From positions 135,099 through 199,098 of the forward strand of contig CAWBVG010000005.1 of NCBI GenBank assembly GCA_963792175.1: DNA of 64,000 nt, in the 5' to 3' direction. Both the position numbers and the translations under genes were made by a program. Every line of letters begins with the position of its first letter. Positions within the stretch are counted from its first letter, which is position 1. The notes under the pieces were generated by a model. The model was not told where the DNA came from. It did no database searches and saw only the letters and a list, made by a program, of their open reading frames with translations. Below, in pieces: positions 10,501-20,143 of this stretch. The stretch is from CAWBVG01 sp963792175 (lineage in GTDB: Bacteria > Acidobacteriota > Vicinamibacteria > Vicinamibacterales > CAVVIG01).

Positions 10501-11416
10501 CGCCAACATCAACGATCAGGAGACGCGGTTCTGGGACACGTATCACGGCATTCAGATGTCGGTGAATCGCCGCTTCCAGAACGGTCTGGCCTTCGGCACC
10601 AACTACAACCTCGGGTTGTCGCTGAAGGGCAATACCGGCTTGCAGCTGCGCATCCAGCACGCGGCCGACGGCACGATCTCGGTGCGTTCGGATCAGGCGC
10701 AGTACGAGGCGCTGAACGAGAACCTCGCGCTGCAGCGTCACGTGATCAAGAGCTATGCGGTGTGGGACATCCCAGGGCCGTCGCGATTGGGCAGCGTCGC
10801 CAAGGCGGTGCTCAGCGACTGGCAGCTGTCAGGCGTGCTCACCGCGGGCTCTGCGTATCAGCCGGGTGCAGCGCAGGCCAACGGCGCGGCGCAAGCCAAC
10901 AACCAGACGAACGGCCGATACGACCTCACGTATACGTACCAGAACGCCGGCACGAACGTGAACCTGACGGGCTCCCCGGACTACGCGGCCAAGATCGTGA
11001 TCGTCGGTGATCCGGGGTCGGGCTGTTCGGACAATCAGTACGCGCAGTTCAATACGAAGGCGGTCACCGGACCGACCTACGGCAGCGTCGGCCTCGAATC
11101 GGGCCGCAACATCTTCGGCGGCTGTCCCGATCACACCGTGGACATGACGATTGCCAAGAACATTCGGTTCGGCGGCAACCGCAACCTCCAGTTCCGCCTC
11201 GCCATGTTCAACGTGTTCAACACCGTCATCTACAACGACCGCAACCGCAACGTGATCTACCGCAGCCCGACGGATCTGACGATCGTCAACTCGCAGTACC
11301 TGGCGGACGGTTCGCTCGATCCGAACCGTCTGACGCCGAGAACCGCCGGTTTCGGCGCCGCCACCGGCGCGCAGCCGCTGCGTAACATGCTGCTGCAGGT
11401 TCGGTTCGGGTTCTAA
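7591..11416 (+). CDS. TonB-dependent receptor 1 (Oar-like, CarboxypepD_reg domain), one frameshift
   Basis: The start at 7591 follows GAGGAGG and gives a signal peptide ending SSPALAQ. Residues ~30-115 form a carboxypeptidase-regulatory-like domain (GTVSGTVRDPQGGVIPGATV). Then comes the plug with NNIMMDGISAMDTGNNG and EFGRSSGLQITAVTKGGSN, followed by a long outer-membrane barrel ending in LLQVRFGF, with a terminal phenylalanine as BAM substrates have. A single extra base near 9724 (QQPQY to DQFLQMSNFF) splits the frame. TonB-dependent uptake of a carbohydrate-like ligand is the usual inference for this family. It is closely similar to receptor 4 at 58 kb. A promoter and a LacI-type operator lie upstream and a 21-bp hairpin follows the stop. 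Confidence 0.88.
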
Positions 11417-11425
11417 GACAGCTAT

Positions 11426-11469
11426 CAGCTGTCAGCTATCAGCCCTCAGGGGCTGATAGCTGGCAGCTG
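11426..11469 (+). terminator. Heptad-built hairpin behind TonB receptor 1 (class E)
   Basis: CAGCTGTCAGCTATCAGCCCT (11426-11446) pairs with the segment at 11449-11469 at 19 of 21 positions, ten bases after the stop codon. It is built of AGCTGTC/AGCTATC seven-base units. No U-tract follows, so a terminator or mRNA-end-protecting role is inferred from position and stability. Confidence 0.5.
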
Positions 11470-11508
11470 AAAGAGGCTTTCCGATCGAAAGGCGTCGGCC
11501 GGCGCGGT

Positions 11509-12020
11509 TTGGCTCACGCGATCTGCACGCTCGCCTGCGGTTGTATCCGCACGGTCAATCCGTCTGACGAGACCATCCATCTCGGGCCGCTCTGGTGCGC
11601 TTCTCGATCGCGGGGGACGACGACGACCGGCAGCGTCGCCGTATTCGAACTCTCGGTCCCCAGCGGCCAGTCGCCTCATGGCGCCGGACTGCAAAGCCAC
11701 GATCATTACGAAGGGACGATCTGCGGCATCGAGGGTGTGTCGACCTGGAAACCATCGATGGCAAACCGATCGAACGTCGGGCCAGGGCCAGGCCCTCGTG
11801 CATTCCGCGCGGAGCCATTCACCGATTCGACAATTCAACGGCAGCCAGGATGTGCACGCGCTATCCGTGATCACGCCCGCCGCGATCGGCCTGGCGAGTA
11901 CCTACCGTGAGGTCTGCGCGAGGTGATGAAGTCAGCGGCACGGTCGGCCACCGGACCGAACGAAGATGGCGGCAATCGTCGCTCCGCCACGGCCTCGCGC
12001 CGGCTCCGCCGCGGCCCTGA
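11509..12020 (+). pseudogene. Cupin-domain protein, broken by at least five frameshifts
   Basis: Fragments of one cupin protein appear in order across three frames: CIRTVNPSDETIHLGPL, VRFSIAGDD, TTGSVAVFELSVPSGQ, SHDHYEGTICGIEGVSTW, TIDGKPIE, CIPRGAIHRFDN, FNGSQDVHALSVITPAAIGL and a C-terminal LRHGLAPAPPRP before TGA. The HDHYE cluster and the histidine of GAIHRF are the usual cupin metal ligands. Five or more shifts within ~500 bases exceed the rate in most neighbours, so real decay or a badly resolved assembly stretch are both possible. The start is not identified. Confidence 0.65.
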
Positions 12021-12058
12021 ACAACGGTCCGAGAAAACGCCTACCGTCAACGTTCTCG

Positions 12059-13160
12059 TCAACCACTGAGGCGCTGGAACAGCTCGAGCTCTTTCGCCGC
12101 CAGCTCCGTCTGGCCGGTCCGCTGGTACGCCTGCGCCAGGCGGTAGTGCGCCTGCGCCAGGTCGGGCGCGAGCCGCGTGGCGTGCCGCAGCTCCTGAATC
12201 GCTTCCGTATACCGCTGCTGGTCCGAGAGCAGAATGCCGAGCTCGAGGAAACGCCTTCGCGAACTTGACGTCGAGCGTGACCGCTCGCCTGAGCAGCCCT
12301 TCAACCTGTCGCAGGTTCGGCGGCGGTGAACCGGCGGGCTGACCCTTTCCAGAGGCTCATCGCATAGTGGAATTGCGCCTGCGCGTTGCGCGGCTGCGCC
12401 TTCGCAAACCGCGCCAGCCGCCTGGTGATCTCCTCGCCCAGCGCGGGCGCCACGCCGTACATCTCACCGAGAAACTGGTAGGGGCGCGGATCGGCCGGCG
12501 CGAGATCGGCCGCCTGACAGAACGACTTGACGGCGTCTTCGTACTGGCCGCGCGAGTACTGCGCGATCCCGAGGCCGACGTGCAGCCGCGCCGACTGCGG
12601 ATGGCGGGCGATGGCCGGCGTGAACACCTTGGCGGCGTCCTCGAACGCGCTGCAGCTGCAGCAGGTTGTTGCCCCAATCGAACAGGTGTTCTTCGGTCGG
12701 CGCCATGTGCGCGGCGCGCTGATACTCCGGGTCCGCGCCGGCGAAGTTGCCCGCGCGTTCTTCGACGTTGCCGAGCAGGTTGTGGAGCTCGGCGTTCTCG
12801 TGGGCGGCCATCATCCGACGCGATCTGCGCCCGCGCCTCCGCGAGTTTGCCCAGTTCGAGGAAGCGCGAGCGCCAGGTCGTGGCCGCTGGCGTAGTGGGC
12901 CGGGTCGATGGCGCGCGCGCGTTCCAGGTGAGGCAGGGCCGCCCGCAGCTTGCGCTGCTGCACCAGGAACGACGCGAGCTGGTACTGCGCCTCGAAGCTG
13001 TCCGGGTGGCGGCGCGACCGCTTCCGACAACGTGCGCTCGGTGGCGGCGGCCTCGGCGGCCTGAGGCGTGCGGGGCTCGGCCTTGCGTGGCGCGGAAGGC
13101 TGGCGGCGCTCCCGCTCGTGTCACCGCGACGAGCACGAGCGGGAGCAGCAGCTGTCTCAA
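12059..13160 (-). CDS. Secreted TPR-repeat protein, several frameshifts
   Basis: Read on the minus strand, a signal peptide from a TTG start (LRQLLLPLVLVAVTR) is followed, in shifting frames, by TPR units: DSFEAQYQLASFLVQQRKL, EYQRAAHMAPTEEHLFDWGN, ARLHVGLGIAQYSRGQYEDA, RPYQFLGEMYG, QAHYRLAQAYQRTGQTELA. At least four frameshifts separate them. TPRs mediate protein binding, here in the periplasm. The TTG start codon is part of the TTGAGAC heptad repeat next to it. It lies downstream of TonB receptor 2 on the same strand. Confidence 0.65.
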
Positions 13161-13232
13161 CTCTCAAGTCTCAAGTCTCAAGTCTCAAGTCTCAGCGCTC
13201 ACGACAGTGAGACTTGAAACTTGAGACTTGAG
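13161..13232. repeat. Class D heptad repeat and 25-bp hairpin (CTCAAGT units)
   Basis: Tandem CTCAAGT units on the left (13170-13194) pair with the segment at 13208-13232 with one mismatch in 25. It starts ~13 bases after the stop of TonB receptor 2 and abuts the TPR start codon, so it may act as a 3' hairpin of the receptor mRNA. Confidence 0.75.
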
Positions 13233-13244
13233 CCTTTACTTCGC

Positions 13245-16200
13245 TTACCAATACACCTTCGCGCCGAGCTGAATCTGACGCGGCGTGTTGCGCATGCTCG
13301 TGATGCTGGCGAAGTTTCTCGCGTCCAGGAAGTTCAACGATCCCGGCAGATTGAACGCCGGCAGTGTTGGTGACGTTGAACGCTTCGACGCGGACCTCGA
13401 ACTGCGTCTGGCCGCGAAGCCGAATCTGCCGCGCGACGCCCATGTCGAGTTGCCGCAGCGGCGGGCCGGTCACCTGGCTGCGCGGGCCGCCGAGCGGGCT
13501 GAAGTCGGTCTGCCCGATCGTCGCAACCGGCTTCGGATCGGCGAATGCCGCCGGGTTGTAGAACTGGTTCACGTCGTGGGCTGCCCGCGTACGGATCGCC
13601 GACCACCAGCGCGTAACAGCCGGTGCCGGATCCGCTCGCCACCGAGCAGTTGATCGTCTGCGCCTGGCCGCTGTAGAGCGACAGCACCCAGTTGGTGCGC
13701 CAGCCGCCGAGAATCGGTCCCTTCCCGGGCAGATCGTAGCTGCCGCTGAAGACGAACGCGTGCTTCGTGTGGAAGCCGGAGAGACCGATGTCGTTCGGCG
13801 AGATCCCAGCCGGCGACGTCGGGCGCGCGGAGACCGCCGACGCCGCCGCCCGACAGCGAGTCGCCGGCATTGGTCTTCGAGTCGCTCAGCGTGTAGCTCA
13901 GGAGGAACTGCAGGCCGTCGTGATACCGCCGCTGGAACTTGGTCTGCAGCGAATCGTACGAGCTGACGCCGACCGTCCGGACGTTGAGCGAGCCGCGCGC
14001 GAAGTCGGGGAATTGCACGAACGGCTGCGGATTGGTGCCCGGCGGCAGCAGCTGCGTCACGTTGTTCATGCCGGTGAACGTCTCGAGGTGTCGTCCGCGC
14101 GTGCCGACGAAGCCGATCTCCACCGAATGGTTCGGCAACGGCTCGGTCTGCAGCGTCACGTTGTAGTTGTGATACCGCGGCGTCTGGTAGTCGAACTCGA
14201 CGCCGCGCAGCGTGAGTCCGTTCGCGTTGACGTTGACCGGATCGAGGACCACCCGGCTGCGGGCGTCGAGGCCGACGAGCGATCCATCCGGCAGCCGGTT
14301 CGGCGCGGTGTCGTTCGGCGACGTTGTAGATCAGCGTGAACTGGAACGGGTAGTTGTAGCCGAGGCTCGGGTTGCCGCCGCGATTCTCGAACGCGCCGTA
14401 GAACAGACCGTAGCCGCTGCGCAGCACGACCTTCGGCGCGATCTCGTAGGCCGCATCGACGCGCGGCGCGAAGTTGTTCTTCGGCATCTTGCCGAGACCG
14501 CTGCCGAACTCGTCCGTGTACACGAGCTGGATGCCATCCTTCGCCAGGTTGCTGACGAAGCTCGGCGAGAGCGCCTTGCTCTTCCAATCGGCCGGAATCA
14601 GGTACTGCGACGGTCGAGCCCGGGCACCATGTTCGCCTGCTCCGATTGGCGTTCCTGTTCGCGGCTGAACCAGTCCCAGCGCAGACCGTAGTTCACCGTC
14701 AGCTTGGACGTCGCGTGCCAGCTGTCCTGCACGTACGCGCCGTGATAGGTCTTGAACGCGTCCACCGCCCCGAACGGCGACGCGCGGAGCTCGTTCTGGC
14801 CGCCGAGGAAATCGACGCCTCCCGGCACCAGCGACGGAATCTGGTTGAGCAGCAGACTGCGCCCGGCCGGTGCTGGTGTCCAGGACGTTCACGAGCGACG
14901 TGTAGCTGCCGTTCCAGCTGTATTCGCCGCGTGCGTACGGCGGCTGCGTCGACCCGAAGAAGATGTTCTGGTACATGTAGCCGCCCTTGAAGGCGTGCGA
15001 CTTGTACACCTTCGTCAGGTTGTCGCTGAACTGCGCGGTGTTGCTGAACCGCTCGCTCACCACCCAGCTGGCGTGGCCCAGATTGCTGAGGTTGCCGATG
15101 CGACAGGAGCGGGAGGCCGCCGTTGCCGGCCAGCTGCGGGATGCCGGTGAGTGCCGTACCGTCGCGGGCAGATCGCTGGTGTCGTCGCCGTTCGGCTGCA
15201 GCCGGTAGGTGTGCTCGCGGCCCACGCCGAAGCGCGCCTCGTTGATCAGCGTCGGCGACAGCACGTGCGTGTGGCTGGCCGCGAAGCCGTTGACGCGCAC
15301 TTTCTCGTCGCCTTCGGAGAACCCGCCGCCGTCGCCGTCGCCCTCGAACGGCGACGGCCGCACCTTGTGGTTGTTGGAGAAGCTGTAGCGCGCGAAGAAC
15401 CGATCGTTGCTGCTGAAGTTGTGATCCACGCGGACGTCGAAGGCGTGCGTGTCGTCGTTGTTGGTCCGGTTCACGACGTAGTTGTTCATCAACCCGGGCT
15501 GGTTCGGCGCCGGGTACAGAGTTGCAGCAGCTTGATCGCGTTGGGATCGATCCGGCCCGCCGGAAGCTGGTTGCCGGGAAATGCGTCGCGCACGAAGCCG
15601 GCACGCGCCGCCACGATCCCGGTGACTGGATCCACCTGTCCCGCCGTCAGCTGAGCGCGTCGTCGCCGGATCGAACACCGTGCCGCGCGGGAAGCGTGCG
15701 CCCCAGGACGTCGGCGCCGACCGTGCCGCTCTGCAGCGAGATGAGATCCGAGAAGTTCGTGAAGCCGCTGCTGCGCTCCGCCGCCGTGGGCACGCTCCGT
15801 GACCCACGTGCGCGCCTGCTTGATCAGGCTGCCCTCGTAGTCGCGCGAAGAAGAACGTCTTCGAGCGGAATGATCGGGCCGCCGCCGGTCAGCCCGAACT
15901 GGTTCGAGAGGTACTCGCCTTTCTTGAGCCCCGCGCGGTTCGCGAAGAAGTCGTTGGCGTTCAGGCCGTCGTTGCGGTTGAACTCCCACGCCGCTGCCGC
16001 GAAGCTTGTTGGTGCCCGACTTCAGCGTCGTGTTGAGCACCGCGCCGCCCGCGCGGCCGTACTCCGCGCTGAACGAGCTCGTCAGGACTTTGATCTCGTC
16101 GACGGCGTCGATCGGCGGCTTGACGACGTAGGCGACGCCGCTCAGGAAGTCGACGTTGCTCGTGTTGTTGTCGATGCCGTCCAGCAGGTAGTTGTTCTGG

Positions 16201-16762
16201 CGCCGGCCGCACGCCGTTGGCGGCGAACATCAGCGGCGCGCGCGCGCCGGGCTGCGGCGGCACGACGCCGGCGGTCAGGCGGGCGAGCACGGTGTAATCG
16301 CGGCCGTTGACCGGCAGGTTTTCGATGGTCTCGGACTTGAACGTCTCGCCGACCGTCCCCGATCCCGTCTGCAGCAGCGGCGAGGCGCCGGTCACCAGCA
16401 CCTCTTCGCTGATACCACCGGCCTGGAGAGCGAAGTCGAGCGCGGACCTGTTCCTGGATGCCGACCGTGATGCCGCGTCGCGCTTCCTTCTTGAACCCTT
16501 GAAGCTCGACGTCGATCCGATAGGCGCCGGTGCGGATCGGCGTGAAGATGTAGGTGCCGTCCTCGCGCGTCACGCTGGTCAGCGTCAGCCCTTGACCTTC
16601 GTGCGTGATGGTGACGGTGGCGCCGGGCACGATCGCCCCTGACTGATCTTTCACGGTGCCGGTAATCGAGCCGGTGTCGACCTGGGCACTTGCGGATGCG
16701 GTCAGCAACGCCGAGAGCGTGACTGCCAGCACACCGATGCCGAATCCTGACGGGACGCGCAT
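13245..16762 (-). CDS. TonB-dependent receptor 2 (Oar-like), many frameshifts
   Basis: The start at 16762 follows AGGGAGGA and gives signal peptide VTLSALLTASASAQ. Then come a CarboxypepD_reg domain (GSITGTVKDQSGAIVPGATV), the plug (GETFKSETIENLPVNGRDY) and barrel segments such as VRVDHNFSSNDRFFARYSF, LRSGYGLFYGAFENRGGNPS and SFVSNLAKDGIQLVY, scattered over three frames by roughly a dozen shifts. The terminal IQLGAKVYW with TAA at 13245-13247 gives an aromatic C-terminal residue and a total length of ~1,172 codons, normal for this family, so the gene is probably intact in the organism. It is less similar to receptors 1 and 4 than those are to each other. Confidence 0.8.
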
Positions 16763-16811
16763 CACGTCCTCCCTTTCAGAACAAACGTCGAAATCGCCTG
16801 TTGCGGCACGC

Positions 16812-16840
16812 AGCCTAGCTTGACGCTCAGCGTTTTGCAA
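16812..16840 (-). promoter_or_regulatory. Promoter of TonB receptor 2 with palindrome in the spacer
   Basis: On the minus strand TTGCAA (16840-16835), 17 bases, then TAGGCT (16817-16812). The spacer holds the palindrome ACGCTGAGCGT (16823-16833), well placed for an operator. It is in the divergent region between receptor 2 and the CRTAC1 gene. Confidence 0.4.
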
Positions 16841-16976
16841 GCCTATCCTGCTGTCCCTGAACAAGTTCCGGCATGTGAAACAGATGCAGCTCTTCATGTC
16901 AGGTCGTCCGCCTTCGCTCAGCGACTGCGATTGCGCTTCGGCGTGACAGGCTCTGTCGTGTTGCTGCGTTCTTGGC

Positions 16977-18705
16977 GTGCCGCACACCATGACGCAGGCG
17001 GTGCCTGCCGCTGCGCTCGAACGCAACCGGCGGGCGCCGCTGCCGTTCGCCGATTTCCGCGACCTGGCCGCCGCCGCCGGCCTGACCGCGCGCACGGTCA
17101 TCGGCGGCGCACACACCAAGGACTACATCCTCGAGACCACCGGCGGAGGTGTCGCGATCCTCGACTACGACAACGACGGCTGGCCCGACATTTTTCTCGT
17201 CAACGGCGCCCGCCTCGAACCCTCTTCCAGCGACGCGGCGCCGGCGAGCCATCTGTATCGAAACCGCGGCGACGGCACGTTCGAGGACGTCACCGAGAAG
17301 GCGGGCGTCGGCGGACACGGATGGGGACAAGGCGTCTGCGCCGGCGACTACGACAACGATGGCGACGTCGATCTGTTCGTCACCTACTACGGCGATCAGG
17401 TGCTCTATCGCAACAATGGCGACGGCACATTCAGCGACGTCACCCGTCAGAGCGGCTTGTCGCTCTCCAGCCCGCGCTGGAATACCGGAGCGGCATTCCT
17501 CGACTTCGATCGCGACGGCCATCTGGATCTGTTCGTGTCGGCCTACGTCTCGTACGCCGACGCGACCCGCTACCCGCGAGGAAGCCGCGGCGACTGCTTC
17601 TGGAAGGGCCTCGGCGTGATGTGCGGCCCGCACGGTCTCGCCGGCTCCCAGAACATGCTGTTTCGCGGCAACGGCGATGGCACCTTCAGCAACGTGTCCG
17701 AGAAGGCGGGCCTGCTGGCCGCCCGGCCGGCCTTCGGCTTCACGCCGCTCGTCCTCGACTACGACAACGACGGCTGGCCCGACGTCTACGTCGCCAACGA
17801 CTCCGCTGCGTCGCTGCTGTTTCACAACAATCAGCGACGGGACGTTCAAGGATGTCGGCCTGCAGGCAGGCGTCGCCTTGACCGCCGACGGCCGCGCCCA
17901 GGCGGGCATGGGCGTCACCGCCGGCGACTACGACCGCGACGGCTGGCTCGACATCGTCAAGACGAACTTCGACGACGACACGCCTTCCTTGTATCGCAAC
18001 CTGGGCCGCGGCCTGTTCGACGATGCGACGCGCACAGCAGGATTGGCTGTCAACACGCGATACCTCGGTTGGGGTATAGGGTTTCTCGACGTCGATCTCG
18101 ATAGCTGGCCGGACATCCTCATCGTCAACGGCCACGTCTATCCGGAGGCCGATCGTCTCGGTGGGCACTACAGCTACGAGCAGCCGAAGTTGCTCTATCG
18201 CAATCTGGGCAACGGCCGCTTCGAGGACGTGTCGATGCGTGCAGGGGCGGCGCTGCTCGAAAAGAAGGCGTCACGCGGCGCGGCCTTCGGCGATCTCTTC
18301 AACACCGGCATGCAGGACGTCGTCGTGAACAACATGGACGACCCACCCAGCCTGCTGCACAACTGCGCGGCGCCCGCAGGCCACGGGCTGCTGATCGAGC
18401 TCGTCGGCACGCGCTCGAATCGCAGCGCGATCGGCGCGCGCGTGACGGTGTCGATCTCCGGCCGCCGGCTCATCGACGAAGTGCGCAGCGGCGGCAGCTT
18501 CTGTTCGCACAACGACCTGCGGATCCACATGGGCCTCGGAACCCGGACCCGAGCGGACACGATCGAAATCGCCTGGCCGAGCGGCGCGGCCGAGACGATC
18601 TCCGGGGTCGACGCGGATCAGCTGGTGGTCATCCGCGAAGGCAGCGGCGTGATCCGCCGCACGCCGCTGGTGCGCCGGGCTCTGGCGGGCTGTGCGGCGC
18701 GCTGA
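16977..18705 (+). CDS. CRTAC1-family FG-GAP/VCBS protein with ASPIC/UnbV domain, one frameshift
   Basis: FG-GAP calcium-binding loops recur: LDYDNDGWPDIFLVNG, GDYDNDGDVDLFVTYYG, LDFDRDGHLDLFVSAY, LDYDNDGWPDVYVAND, GDYDRDGWLDIVKTNF. The C-terminus is an ASPIC/UnbV domain (SNRSAIGARVTVSISGRR, DEVRSGGSFCSHNDLRIHMG). Such proteins are secreted beta-propellers of unclear function. A shift near 17832 (NNQ to SDGTF) breaks the frame, best explained by one inserted base. Another frame upstream of 16977 reads LRLRFGVTGSVVLL, so a signal peptide may be joined by a further shift. It leads a cluster with an AlkP-superfamily protein and an unknown protein. Confidence 0.82.
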
Positions 18706-18720
18706 TACGATCGGCGCGTT

Positions 18721-18815
18721 CACGGCTCATCACGAAGACACGAAGAGTCCGAAGTTCACGAAGTTTCTTGATCAAAAGGACTGTCGTGTTCTTCGTATCT
18801 TCGAGCCGTCGTGAT
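18721..18815. repeat. Class A inverted repeat
   Basis: CATCACGAAGACACGAAGA on the left faces TCTTCGTATCTTCGAGCCGT on the right between the CRTAC1 stop and the AlkP gene. The arms are less regular than in other copies. Confidence 0.7.
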
Positions 18816-18853
18816 AAATCGTGGGGTAGGCGCGGTAGGATGACCGAGTGGGT

Positions 18854-20014
18854 ATGAGACTACAGCGGCGCGACGCGCTTCGCATCATGGCGGCGTGCAT
18901 GGCCGACTGGTGGCTGCCGCGCCACCTCTTCGCGCAGCGAATCTCCGCCCCGAGGAAACCCGAACGCCGCGTGATCGTCGTGACGTTCGGCGGTGGCGTC
19001 CGCTACGAGGACACGATGGCTCCGGAGGGATGGGTCAACATCCCGCACCTGGCGTCGGAGCTCGTGCCGCAGGGACTCGTGTATCCGGTCGCGCGCCATG
19101 AAGGGCTCACCGGACACTTCAACTCGACGGGCGCGCTCGTCACCGGCAGCCGGCAGAACGTCGACGCCTACGGCAGCGAGGCGCCGGTCACACCGACCAT
19201 CTTCGAGCAGTTTCGCAAGGAACACGCGCTGCCACCCGAAGAAGCGTGGGTCATCGCCACGAACAAGAGCTTCGGGCTGATGGGCGGCAGCAAGCTGCGA
19301 GCGTTTGGCGATCCCTACTCTGCCAACGTGGTCCTGCCCAAGCAACTGCTGATCAAAACGATCAAGTCGGCGGTGAGCACGAACAGCGGACCGGGGGTCG
19401 AGGATCGACGCGCCCTGGCCGAGCGCATGATGCTCGCGCTCGACGAGGGGTACGAAGGCTTCGGGTGGCGCGTCTTCGAGTCGGAACGGACGCTCGGCCC
19501 CGAGCTGAGGGCGAGCCTCGCGAAGTCGCTCCTCGATTACTTCAACGATCCGGCGGTGCCGACCAGCGGCGACGAGCTGACGTTCTTCATGACCAAGGAG
19601 ATCATGAACCGCTTCGCGCCGTCGCTGCTGGTCGTGAATTTCTGGGACATCGACATCGCGCACTACGGCGCGTTCTCGCTCTATCTCGATGCGATCCGTC
19701 GGACCGATCGACTCGTGCACGAGCTGTGGCAGCACGCGCAATCGCTGCCGACCTACCGCGATCGAACGACGCTGATGGTGGTGCCCGAGATGGGACGTGA
19801 CAGCGACGTGGCCGGCAACGGCTTCGCGAACCATCGCAGCGGCGACGAGTCGTGCCGCCGCGTCTGGCTGGTGGCGCTTGGAGCGGGCGTGCCGAAGGGC
19901 GTCGGCAGCCAACGCCCGATCCGGACGCTGGATGTCGCGCCGACCGTCGCGGAGATTCTCGGCTTCAAGATGGTGGAGTGCGAAGGTCGGCCGCTCCCCG
20001 AGCTCGCCTTCTGA
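18854..20014 (+). CDS. Exported alkaline-phosphatase-superfamily protein
   Basis: The ~386-residue protein starts with a QRRDALRIMAAC segment that resembles a weak twin-arginine signal. The core shows AlkP-superfamily features: a first strand VIVVTFGGGVRY, NFWDIDIAHYGAFSLYLDAI with Asp/His metal-ligand candidates, LMVVPEMGRDSDVAGNG with NHRSGD, and a C-terminal TLDVAPTVAEILGFKMVECEG segment like that of phosphopentomutases and sulfatases. The typical nucleophile Thr/Ser is not obvious, so the activity could be altered. A GTG at 18848 is an alternative start. It is followed 130 bases later by an unknown gene with a similar C-terminal pattern. Confidence 0.7.
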   Translation: MRLQRRDALRIMAACMADWWLPRHLFAQRISAPRKPERRVIVVTFGGGVRYEDTMAPEGWVNIPHLASELVPQGLVYPVARHEGLTGHFNSTGALVTGSRQNVDAYGSEAPVTPTIFEQFRKEHALPPEEAWVIATNKSFGLMGGSKLRAFGDPYSANVVLPKQLLIKTIKSAVSTNSGPGVEDRRALAERMMLALDEGYEGFGWRVFESERTLGPELRASLAKSLLDYFNDPAVPTSGDELTFFMTKEIMNRFAPSLLVVNFWDIDIAHYGAFSLYLDAIRRTDRLVHELWQHAQSLPTYRDRTTLMVVPEMGRDSDVAGNGFANHRSGDESCRRVWLVALGAGVPKGVGSQRPIRTLDVAPTVAEILGFKMVECEGRPLPELAF

Positions 20015-20143
20015 ATGTGCTGCGAGTGAGCTCGATCGTACCGCGGAGTCATCGCGGAGAGCGGGACTCGAGGATATCCGATTCTGGGTGCTCTGGGCTG
20101 AGTCTACGGCGGTAAATGGAGCGCGCGGTTTAGCCGAGCGACG

